Of a DNA stretch of 64,000 nucleotides, positions 12,401-24,400 are shown in pieces; the first letter of the stretch is position 1, and every line of letters begins with the position of its first letter. The notes beneath the pieces were generated by a model. It saw nothing but the letters and a program-made list of their open reading frames with translations. It did no database searches and was not told where the DNA came from. This stretch comes from Rutpela maculata (lineage: Eukaryota > Arthropoda > Insecta > Coleoptera > Cerambycidae), in NCBI GenBank assembly GCA_936432065.2, contig OW386287.2, forward strand, positions 90,811,688 through 90,875,687, given 5' to 3'. The position numbers were made by a program, and so were the translations under genes.

Positions 12401-15400
12401 TTAAAATACTATCGGCTGACGGACTGTGGTCAATGGCCTTGTTAATCAATAAATCACTTTTATTATTATTATTTTTTTCGATATTTCTTTTTGCAACATA
12501 TTGTCTACTTTTTACTCATTTTTGCAACACTTATAGATTGGTAGAATTGCACTTTCATCATTAATACTGTCTAAGCTATCATGAAAAAAAAATCTAGCTT
12601 TATAAATATTAACGCGAAAAATCTGTCGCTACCTCCCTGGCTATAATATTTTGCTTACATGATACTACAGGGTCTAAAATGACTAATCATTTTAGACCCC
12701 CTTGTGAATTACAAAGGTCTACAAAAAAAAAAAAGGTCTTATACTTGAGGTTCTCTTCTAACTTTTCTGAAATATTTTGAAGCATTGAAGCCAATTTTGA
12801 ACAAAAACAATTTTTATATCATGTCAGTTTTTGCCGACCACCCTTTTTATCCCCTAAAGAGGCCAAAAAAAGTCTTGTCTTAAGGTTCTGATCTAACTTT
12901 TGTGAAGTATTTTGACGCAGTGAAGCCAATTTTTGACAAAAAAAAATTTCTGTCGTGTCAGTTTCCCTCTACCTTTATCTACTAGGGGTGATGTATATGA
13001 TATATAATGTCTACAAGCTCTCTATCCTAAGTTGCAGGCTTAAAATTGCTACAATCTTATAAGTCTGCATTTCAGTTATAAAAGTTTTAGGGCTGGGAAT
13101 GGAAATAGTTCTGTGCAAAGTTACCATATTTCATACCCTCCGATTACCCATGTGTATGTAATACAGTTTTAGTCAATTCACTGTTTGTTAAGAGGGAGCA
13201 AGGCGATCAATTCAGAGAGGAGCAGGCGGCAATGAGCCAATGTGAAGAGAGATCTTTGTAATAAACAAATTTTAGCTAAAAAAAACTTTCTTCAACAGGA
13301 GTGTAGTATTCATTTAGTTACAAGAATATCTTTTTTTTTCAGTTTAATAACGCCGGCCGTTTGGCTAAAAACTGCTTTTTCTCAGTCAAGATTTTTAGTA
13401 CAGTGCTTTTTAATAGATGGTGCCACCTACAGAACTACTACAAGAAACTACTCTAATGAATTTAAATAGAATTAAATTTGCTAAAACTCTTTTTTTGTTC
13501 TTTGTCTTGTGACAGAAATGCGGGAAATAGAAGAGGCAAAAGTGAGGACTTTTTTTCTGTAAAATTTCGCCATTTTGTCATGTAATTAATCGGTAATAAC
13601 TGAAATTGATCAAAAATACGAGATCCTCTTAATATCATGTATGACCAGGACGCTCCATTAATCTTGGCCCTTCGAAGCAAACATTTTTGGGAAAAATGGT
13701 ATTTTTAAGATTCACATGCATTTTCTAAGAAAACGAGAAATTTCTTCCATTTTCCCATAAATCTCGATAATTATCAGTTTTTTCAAAATATTTGTAGACA
13801 CCAATTCTAAAGATAATTAATTGAACTTTCCGGTACTTGCTTATTTTTTCCCTAACTTAAGAAACAACAAAGTTATGACCGAAAATATGGGCCCCTTCGT
13901 GTTTCCTAAAATTCATAAAGTATTTCTTTGCAAATTGGAAAACTATAAGTTAAAACAATAGTATTTGTATATTTGGTATTGGCAGGGCCGCAATCTCACA
14001 ATAACAAAATTACCTCTAACCATTGATGTCACGCATTAATAAAATTTAAAATAAGTAGTATAGTTTTTTATGAATAATTAACAAATATCAGAGTGATTTT
14101 AATTGCTGTTACGTTATCCTCATATATTTCACTGTTGAAATTAGTAGCTATTTTTAAGTTTTTTAACCCCATTGATTCAATGGTACTTAAAAGTTACATG
14201 AAAATCTGACTAAATGGTGTGATGTAAAGATTGACCACAAAATAATCCTGAAATTCGGGTAGTATACTGCAACAAAATAATGCTTAAACAACGAACATGA
14301 ACTCCACTGCACTATGTGGAATAAAAAACCACCCTAACAAGGGGGTTGAAAATCAATAATTACGAAAAGAAGTGAAAAATAAGCCTATAAGTTATAGTCC
14401 AAATACTTATTTTTCACTGGTTTTCGTAATTATTAATTTTCAACCACCTCATTAGGAGTGGTTTTCTATTGCACATAGTGCAGTGGGCTTCATATTCGTT
14501 ATTCAAGCATTCTTTTGTAGCAATTATTATTAAAAATCAGTTATAATAAAGGTTTTGTTATTTTTTAATATTTATTATATATTGGCATTATTTAAATATT
14601 TTCAACACTTAAATAGGATTTCGAGTGTTTTCGCAAAACGAAAAGATATGCTCTCCTTAGAATTTCCTTAGAAAGATTAATTTGAGACTAATGGTATCGT
14701 TTCTGCACCTTTCCTTCGCGGGCAATATACTACTCAAAAAGAGGCTAATTTTGTCAATCTTTGAACCAGTAAGTCATTTCTTCAGTAACTGAAGTTATTA
14801 GTAAGTAAGTTACGAATCTATTCTATTTCTCTTTATAGCTGTAAATCTCCAAATGAACTAGCACCAGGATGCAGTGAAGTTTCACGTACGGATAGCAACT
14901 ATCACATGACCCTGGACCCTGAGAGGGATTTACAGAGAATCCATTCACTAATAATAACACACATAAAAACTTTAGAGACTTTTATAACTGTTTTTCAAAG
15001 TGAAGAAACGATCTGTAATATCTTGAAGCAATTAAGAGAGGTGGCCTTTCAAATTGAACAAAAACACCGATTGTACAAACGTACTTTGGATCGGAACACC
15101 AAATATGGGAGCTTGTAAGTACATTTGATTTTGTTTACCATATTTTTTAATTTAAGAGGTTGTTCTGATTTTTGGTTTCAAAAAGTCTATTTTTCTTTTT
15201 CTGATTTTTGATAGTTCTTAATATGTGTAGAATACGCTCCTAAAATATTTTGACGAAATTCGTCTTCTCTAAAAAGTTATACATATATATACGTATTAAT
15301 CCCCAAAGTCTTCTTAAATGGTGTGTTAATTAATGTTCCCACAAAGACTGCATTTTATGCAATATATGAAGGGCAATTGAAAGTGCTGAACTGAAATTTA

Positions 15401-18400
15401 TAATATGTACATTAGCAAAAAAATTATCAGTTATCTGCTTCTCTGATAGTCAGTTTTTGTGCATTTTATTTACCCATTAATTGACTAAAATAAAGCAGGA
15501 CCGGACTTTAAATATTTTAATGTAATTTTGAAAATGTTTCTTTACAATGATTCATTGTGGTACTTGTAAAGAAAAGGAGAGTGATTGGTGTGAAACAACT
15601 CAATGTCAAAAATGTACCAACCTAACTGCTTCTGAAGTTAGAGCTTTCATATTGAAAAAACGTTTGCCTATATTTTTATGTGCAGAATGTAAACAGAAGT
15701 TTGAGGAAAAAATAAGTAAGGATAACTCTACCAGCAAACTGCTAGAAGAAGTAATTTGTAAATTAAATGATATCCAAAATGAGTTTAAAATGCAGAAAAA
15801 TACAATTGAAAAACAAGGAAGCATCATTGAAACACAAGGAAAAATTATTGAAAGCCTTTCAGTATCCATAAATATTAAAAATAATGAAATCAAAAGTGAC
15901 ATTAGTAAGGTAATAACAACTCAAGAAGATATAGTAGAAACATATTCAGAAAAGGCAAAGAAAAAGAAGGCTGATCCGGTAGTGGTAATTAAACCCAAAA
16001 ATGCAAATCAAAAAAATGATGAAACAAGACAGGTAGTAAAGAATTTGTTTGATCCTAAAAAAATAGCAGTTTCGTGCATGAAAAATTCTCGTGATGGAGG
16101 AGTGATAATCGAATGCAAAAGCAAATCAGCAGCAGAAAAACTCAAGGCCGAAGCATCTAGTAATATGGGTGAAAAGTATCATATAAGCGAGCCAAAAAAA
16201 CATCTTCCTAAGATAAAGATAGTAGGAATTACAGAAACGAATGTACCAGAAGAAATAGAAGATTTATTGCATGTACAGAATGAAGATATCTTATCAAAAG
16301 AAAAATCAGAAATTAAAGTAACACATGTTGGTCCAAGTAAAAGAAATAAAAGAAGTTTTATTGCTTATGTACAAATGGATAGCGAAAGTTATGTTAAAGT
16401 TTTGAAAAGTGGAAAAATCAATATTGGCTGGGATAAATGTGCAGTATATGATGCAGTAGATGTTCCAATTTATTTTAAATGTTGTGGCTTTAATCACATT
16501 GCAAAACAGTGCAATAAGCAGACCGTGTGTGCCAAATGTGGAGCGTCACACAATACTCTTGAGTGTGATGTTGTGGACAATGAAGCTATATGTGTAAACT
16601 GCAAATATGCAGTAGAAAAACTTAACATGAAGCGAGTGGATTTTCATCATCACACATGGAGTAGAGTGCCCAGCATATTTGAGGAACTTGGAGATTAAGA
16701 AGAGCAAAACCGATTTTTTATAGATAACGATATTGGTGATAGTAACCAAGATACTAACATGATCAAAAAAATTAATTCGAATCCCCAAAAAATAATCAAT
16801 ACATTTACAGTTTTCCATCAGAACATACAATACTTAAAAAATAAAATACTAGAGGTGGAAATATTCATATAAAGCATCAACCCCACAGCCTTATTTATTT
16901 GCCTGACAGAACATTGGTATATCGCTCCAGAAGAACATTTACTGCAACTAGAAACCTATACAATAAAGTCGACATGGTCCCGAAAAAACATGATGCATGG
17001 AGACTCCTGCATTTTTGTAAAAAATGGCTAAGAAGCTAATGAATTCGAAGATATAAAAAGTATAGAAGGGAATATTGAATGCTCATCAGTTGTGTGTAGA
17101 GCTTTAAAAACCATCATTATATGTATTTACAACTTAGACACATTCTTTGACAATTTAACTGAAATTTTAGAATTATGCCAAAATAGTTATAAAAAATATA
17201 AAGTTATTCTCTGTGGAGATTTTAATATAAATCTGGAGCATGTAAATAATATCACTCAAGCATTTCAAACCTTATTAATGTCATACAACCAATCCTAGAC
17301 AATTTTTTCATCTACGAGAATAACAAAAAACTCTAGTTCACTATTAGATAATATATTTATTAATTCTGAAAACTACTATAAAGGAGAAGTCATTACTACC
17401 GCATTGTCAGATCATGAAGGCCAAATATTAAGAGTAGAAACATCTGATGAAATAACTGATAATGTTAAAAATGTAGGGAAAAAGAGAATTTATTCGGAGG
17501 CCAAATTACAGCACTATAAATATGAATTACAGAATGTAAATTGGGATGAAATCTTTTCTTGTGTAGATCCAGATTTTGCTTATGAAAAATTTAATAGTGT
17601 TATATCAAATTTACTAAACTTGATATTTCCGGTCAAATCTGTAAATATGAAAAATAAGCCCAAGGTATGGATCACACAAGGAATTAAGATTTCATGTAAA
17701 ACAAAAAGAAAATTATATTCGCAGCTATTGAGAGGAGAAATATCTAGAGGAGAATATAATACATATAAAAATATCTTAAAAAAGGTCATAGACGAATCTA
17801 AAAAACTATCAAACATCTCCTACATAACTTCCTCAAAAAATAAAAGCAAAGTGATCTGGAATCTGGTTAAACATTACAATGGCACAAAAACACAAAATAA
17901 GAATACCGTATTAAATAATATAAAGACAGGAAATCTGTCTTAAATAACATAAATAACTTTTTTATAAATCAATGTCCAACAGTGCAAACAAATATAGTCA
18001 GTGAAAATATCAGTCCAATCTTAGAATCAAGTTTATTTTTAGAACCAACTAATCACCATGAGGTGTACAATACTATCATAAACCTAAAAAATACAAAATC
18101 TGTGGGTAGTGATGAAATACCTGTCAAATTATTAAAATATGTAACAGAGGAAATATCACATCCACTGGCACACATAATCAACTTGGCATTAAACACAGGT
18201 ATATTTTCTGACATTCTCAAATCAGCACAAGTCAAAGCAATATATAAAAAAGGCGAAAAAGATATAATTAGCAACTATAGAGCTATAGCGCTACTATCAA
18301 ATGTTAGCAAGATCTTTGAAAAAATAATATACAATCGCTTTATAAACTTTCTAGAAAATCATCAAGTCCTGTGAGATACTCAAAATGGCTTTAGAAAAAG

Positions 18401-21400
18401 AAAATCCACAACATGTGCGGCATATCAAGCATTATGCAAAATTCTGGATTCTATGAATAATAAGTTACATACAGTTGCAATAAGTATAGATTTGTCAAAA
18501 GCTTTTGACAGTGTCGAACATGACATCCTAATGAGAAAAATAGAAAATTATGGAATCAGGGGAATTCCTTTACAACTAATTAGATCATACCTAAGTAATC
18601 GAAGCCAATGTGTGATTGAGATGGATGAAAACAATGACATCTTAAAATCAAACCCAGTATTGATTCAAAGAGGAGTACCTCAAGGATCCATACTGGGCCC
18701 TCTATTATACATTTTGTATACTAACGATTTACCTCTAATAATTGAAAATATAGTTCAATATGCAGACGATACTTCTCTAATTATTAGTGAAGAAAATGAG
18801 GGAGACTTAGACAATAAAATATTTAATGCCATAGATACATTAGAACAATATTTTACACCACTCAATCTCAAGCTCAATACGGATAAAACGCAGATAATCA
18901 ATTTTTCTAACAAAACATCAAACAATGATATAGTGTTTTCAAATGGAAATACATCTTTGACCACGGTACAGAACGCCTCGTTTTTGGGAATAAAAATAGA
19001 TTCGAGACTAGATTTGAAATACCACATAGAATGCTTATCAACCAATATGGCAAAATACTGCTATGCCCTTAAAATTATATCACAAAACATCAACTGTGAA
19101 ACTGCTTTTGTTGCATATCATGCTTACATACAATCCCGCATACGATATGGTATTATTTTCTGGGGAAACTCCTCAAATGTAAATAAAGTACTTATTCTTC
19201 AAAAGAGATGCCTTAGAAATATCTTAAATATGAAGCAGACAGAGTAGACTAATATTTATAGAAAAAGGAATTCTGACTATTACTAGTCAGTAAATCTTAG
19301 AAGCGGTGATTTTTGTTTCAGAAAATAAAACATTATTTAATGACTGCGATAGAAGACGTCCCTATAATACCAGAAATAAACATGAACTAATAGAACCAAA
19401 TATCCCCAACTTCAATTATATTCAAAAAAATGTACAATCCTCCCTAATAAAAATATTTAAGAAGCTCCCAAATGAAATTAAAACTCTCCCAGTGAAGAAA
19501 CTGAAGCTACTATTAAAGAGAATTCTAATAAATAAAGCCTACTACGCAATAGACGAGTATTTTAATGATGGTGATATAAAATGTTTAAACTGAGTTCTAA
19601 ATCAAATGTTTTACATTAGTTTTTAATTATTTATGTTTATATACAGATATTTGTATCCTAAACTTTGTGCAGACTGTATTATGTTCAGTTAAGTGTTTTG
19701 TTTTATATATTGTCATTTTTAAAATTTAGTAATTTTATACATTGTCATTTTTAAAATTTAGTAATTTAGTAATAGGTACACATATGACATGTTCAACACT
19801 CACTGGGTATTTTGTAATGTTTTAACAATATACATTGAACTAATAAAGACTAATCTAATCTAATCTAATTTAAAAGTACGACACAAAAAACCGGCTTCCA
19901 GCCGGCCGCTCAGCGCGCGGCACTAGCAGCTGCTCTTATTGTTCTCTACACAAATATAATAACACAAACGTACATCTGGCAAAAAAAAATAAATAAAAAA
20001 TAATAATTTTAAAAATAATTCACTTTAAAACATATAAAAATCTTTAAACGTGTTTTTCTCAAAATGCCATTTTTAAAAACTGTTCCAGCGATTAAAAAAA
20101 AAACTATTTAGCATATTGACTTAAATCTTTCATGTTGGCGAGTTCGCTAGTGTACAATTTTTTTTCAAAAGCTTGTTATTTATATTTTATACACCCTTTT
20201 TACCCGTTTTTGGCCGAAAAAGTGGCATTTTTTTGTTTTTGTCACTAAAAAAAGCGTGGAATTTTTTTTGTTGGAATTTTAACTATTGTCGGCACTAGCG
20301 AACTAAAGGACGTAATTTCTAACGAGACTGTTTTTGATTTTTGCGTTTCAGACTAATGGGAGCGGAACTATTGCTGGAACCGTTTGCCGTGTTAATTTTG
20401 AGGTCTCAACTTCAGCGCGTGCTTGCACGTTTATTTTTGACGGTAAAAAAAAATAAATTTTTTTTTTGTGAACTTTAAGAATTACCTAATACTTTGTAAA
20501 AAGTTTTGTACATAAAAATAATAAAGGTTCTCTAAAAAAAAAAAAATCCAAAAATCGTCAATTATTTGCCTCAAAAATCAGAACAACCCCTTAAAAAAGT
20601 GTCAATTTTGTAGTGTGTTTCACTGTGTGTAAAAAAAAAATATTTTTTTTTTTTGTGAACTTTAAGAGTTACCTAATACTTTGTAAAAAGTTTTGTACAT
20701 AAAAATATTAAAGGTTCTCTAAAAAAAAAAAATCCAAAAATCGTCAATTATTTGCCTCAAAAATCAGAACAACCCCTTAAAAAAGTGTCAATTTTGTAGT
20801 GTGTTTCCTATTGAGAAAGAGTAATAAATCATATGATATCTTTTTTTATTCAATTAGTCACAGTGTTTGTTAATTTTTTACATTCACTAATTATTGGAAA
20901 GTCATTAGATTTAGACCCCGAACGAATTCGCCAGTGATCAAATTATTATAATTTTTGAAATGTGTTTTCAACACTACATACCAAAATGTTTATTTGTTGA
21001 TTTTTCGATTTTTAATTTTTTAATCTAAATAAATATCAGTTTTTTTAATTGTGAAGTTAAAGTTTCTGTTCCTAAATTGAAATTATTTTAGATGAGATGC
21101 ATATTTGAAGTCTCAGGTACACAAAAAGGTAAGAAAAAGGTAGTGAAGGGGAGAGTGGCAGCTGTTAGTTGGTTTTGGGGATCAATTTTCTTTTGAAGCA
21201 TTTGAAACACTTTGAGCGAGAAAATGTCTAAAACGATCACCATCTTTTGTGACATCGGTTCACAAAATATCCCTTAACTCATAATCGGTACCAGATGGGG
21301 GTCCTGATTTTTTTTTCTTATAAAAAACGGATATCAGAATACGTCAGTGACTCGGCGTTACAAGCAAACCACACGTTCTCGAGATATCGGCTGTTGAAAT

Positions 21401-24400
21401 GTGAAAGAGATATCGACCTGCAGACTTGCCGTCTGCGCCGTTCTCATTTTCTCCTCGATTTACATACCCATGAATTGGTGAACGATTCCGACTTTTCATT
21501 TTTCAATCTCTGCTAAAAGATCATGTAAAACTATTAAACAAGCAAAGATTGTTAAATTCTAACTAGTAAACATTTTAGTATTGGGTCTTAGCAATACAAT
21601 GCATGTCATGAAAATTTATTCACTGGTGATCTCCTTCGCCATTTTTTATTTTTTACACCTTTCTTTACAACTCTTCGCTAAATATAGGCATCTATCAATT
21701 TTTCTCATAGTGAATTCGAGATGATTTCCATTGGAAATCAGCAGAGTTACTCAATCTATATAAATGTATAATAGAATGTTAGCCTTAAAGCAGAAGACAC
21801 TAGAGGAATACAAAACTTTAGCTACTACTCGCATTGCAAAAAACAAACAAACAACCGCTGCCCAAGGAATCACTACTTCCACATCCAGATTTTCTATGCA
21901 AGTCTCTCAAGACGAAAAAATTTTGTATATGGAAATAATTGTTTATGGAACTTTACTAATATAATATTTGAAATCGTCTACCCCAGAAACCCATAAAACG
22001 ATATCCCACATCGGTATTGGGGTGGGGGGTGGTGATAGGGTGTGGTAGTAGGGGTGGATGAAGTAAAAAAATATTTTGGGGTTTTTGGTTCTTGAACACA
22101 CACTAAATCACAATTTTTTTTCATCCCCTTCAATAATGGGTGGTAATGGGGGTGGCTAATGACCTTAGCTTCTCTTCTATATACTAAATCATAGGCGCCG
22201 ACTTTTGAAATTTTGGCCAGGGGCCCACCAATGCTTCCGCAATACCTACTATATAAATATTTCAGACAATTTTAAAACAAAAACATTATTTCAATATTTT
22301 TTTATATTATAAAAAGCAGTATTAAACAAATATTAACAGTTCTAGATACTTATGATAGTATTAACAAAAATAAATTCTCTCTTCAAAAACAAAACATATT
22401 TAACTAATCTATATTATAATAATAATACACATATTTTTGCAAAAAAAAATTAAATATAAAATAATAAAAGGAGGTAAGATAATTTAAATTATTAATTTTT
22501 ATTAATTAGTTCCCAATGATTTCTACTTCTTTCTTTAAATGATTTTTGTGGTTTCTTAATATTTACATTTTTTTCTAATTACTTCCACGTCCAGCGGAAA
22601 TATAGTAACGACAAAAAAATTTTAAAAAATTTTTATTGTCCAAATAGGCTTAAAATGTCATGAAACGTCGAGATTTTAAGTTTGGGCGAAAAAAAAATTT
22701 CTGTCTGTCTGTCGGTCTGTCTGTAACTTTTTTTGTGCGCACGTTTACACTGGAACCATTTAAGATATTGACTTGAAATTTGGTACACATATGTACTTTA
22801 ACGAGATCTAGAACTAGATTATATTTTCATCTTGTTCCGTCGAAGGGTTGGGGGGTAAATTGGGGTAAATTTGAGGTAAATAGGTCAATCAAGCAGGTAA
22901 GAGTCCATAAAATTGGTATTTAGTATATACAAGAGAAGCTAAGGTCTCAAAAAAATTTTTGGCATTAGCCACCCCCATTACCACCCCCACCCCCCTTAAA
23001 AAGGGATGAAAAAAAATTGTGATTTAGTGTATGTACAGGAACCAGAAACCTCAAAATATTTTTTTACTTCATCCACCCCCCACTATCATCCCCCATCACC
23101 ACCCCCCACCCCACTACCGATGTGGGGTATCGTTTTATGGGTTTTTGGGGCAGAGGATTTCAAATATTATATTATTAAAGTTCCATAAACAATTATTTTC
23201 ACATATAAAGTTTTTTCGTTGTGAGTGACTTGGATAGAGAATCTGGATGTGGAAGTAGTGATTCCTTGGGCAGCGGTTTTTTTATTCTGTTATATAATGT
23301 CGGGTTATTCTCGCGACTAATGCCAATCAGCGGTGCCGGGAGACAAATTTTATACTAATAAAATGTTGGTTCATTCAACTTCTTTTTAACAAATTTATTA
23401 TTAAATTTGAAACAAATTAATTATGAACTCTACTACTTTTTAAACAGTGGGACAGAACACCCGATTTCAAAATTCCAGTTGCTAATAATACACAAAGTAT
23501 TCAAAATACTTGTAAACACAGCTAATACTTAGTAAACAGTTTACACCGAATTACTGGATTGATACATACAAGGTGATCTACCACGATATGCGGAAAATTT
23601 AATAGTAGGCTGTCCCCACCGAAAGGAGTTAAAAAAATGAAAAACTAATAAAATATGCCGCTAATGACTAACCAATCTGACGTAACGCTGTACAACCATA
23701 TCACTTCCCTTCCCCTTTTATCAGACTTGACACTATTGACAGCAAAGCTGGAGAGGGTAGAGGTGACTTTTTGGTTTTAATCAAATCACACTACAAAAAT
23801 TGCGAAATAAGTCGAAAAGACATTGACCCTATGCTAGTGAACTCTACAACAACAAGTAGATATAAGAGATATTTATTTAAACCTGTCAATAACACAAAAA
23901 CACCAAACTTTGGCGGCACTTTGACTGCATCCGCCAGCTTAACTTTTTATGCCAATTAAGGAAATGTGAACATCTTCGATATGTTCTTTCACAAGTAAGT
24001 TCGTTGCCCTATTACTGATCACGGACAAGTAACAGTAGCGTATCTTTGCAAGTTTTAATGCAACAAAAATTACTAAACTACTAAACACCCTAAAATTTTG
24101 CATGGACTTTCCCACATATAAGACTAGAATGCCATTTTATTTTCCGTATATCATAGTAAATCACCCTGTATATCGGCTGCGCTGCTCGAGGGAATCACAG
24201 AGAAAGTTCAGTTGTAAAAGTAGGTTGTAGGATGTAGACAGAAAACCCAGCTGCCTGCAATTATTATACATAACACAGAATAAGATAAGTCATGATTTTG
24301 ACTACTAAGGAGCCCAGTTCTGTTAGTTTTGGAGTAAAAAAAAATATAAATACAATCACAATATTTTTGGCTGGGGGCTCCGCTCCCGACCTGACTTTTG

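Larger units (their letters stand above)
8853..12660. mobile_element. Long foldback element with LINE fragment in right arm
   Basis: The left arm (about 8853-9850) is reverse-complemented in a right arm (about 11038-11815 plus 12476-12660). Shared blocks include ATAGCCAG..GAGGTAG, the AGATT..ATTGCATGTTTTTGCA stretch and CTCTAACATAAAAA. The same protein-like reading EKYERVKIACFCNFF appears on plus near 9140 and on minus near 11690, showing the inversion. The right arm is interrupted at 11816-12475 by a LINE 3' end. The centre (about 9850-11038) is unique and has no family I recognise. The left arm also contains a short internal repeat of its own start near 9845-9910. Superfamily unknown. Confidence 0.75.
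15547..19870 (+). mobile_element. Non-LTR retrotransposon, CR1/Jockey group, decayed
   Basis: ORF1 plus broken ORF2, a 3' UTR and a short tandem tail of TAATC units at about 19847-19868. A tandem-repeat tail rather than poly(A) is common in CR1-like LINEs. The true 5' end lies somewhere in 15150-15546; I could not define a target-site duplication. Inserted in sense orientation in the last RasGAP1 intron. Confidence 0.8.
15153..20594. repeat. Inverted end pair around the LINE (piggyBac-like?)
   Basis: TTAAGAGGTTGTTCTGATTT at 15153 reappears reverse-complemented near 20570-20594 as TCAGAACAACCCCTTAA, and again near 20757-20782. TTAA at each outer edge would fit a piggyBac-type target. The LINE lies between them. 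An older TIR element may have been split by the LINE, but the arms beyond about 22 bases do not obviously match. Confidence 0.35.

Noticed and set aside
22020..23130. G- and C-rich tracts as possible CpG island or G-quadruplex promoter
   Set aside because: They recur in every family A copy as the internal polyC block, so they belong to the repeat rather than to a promoter.
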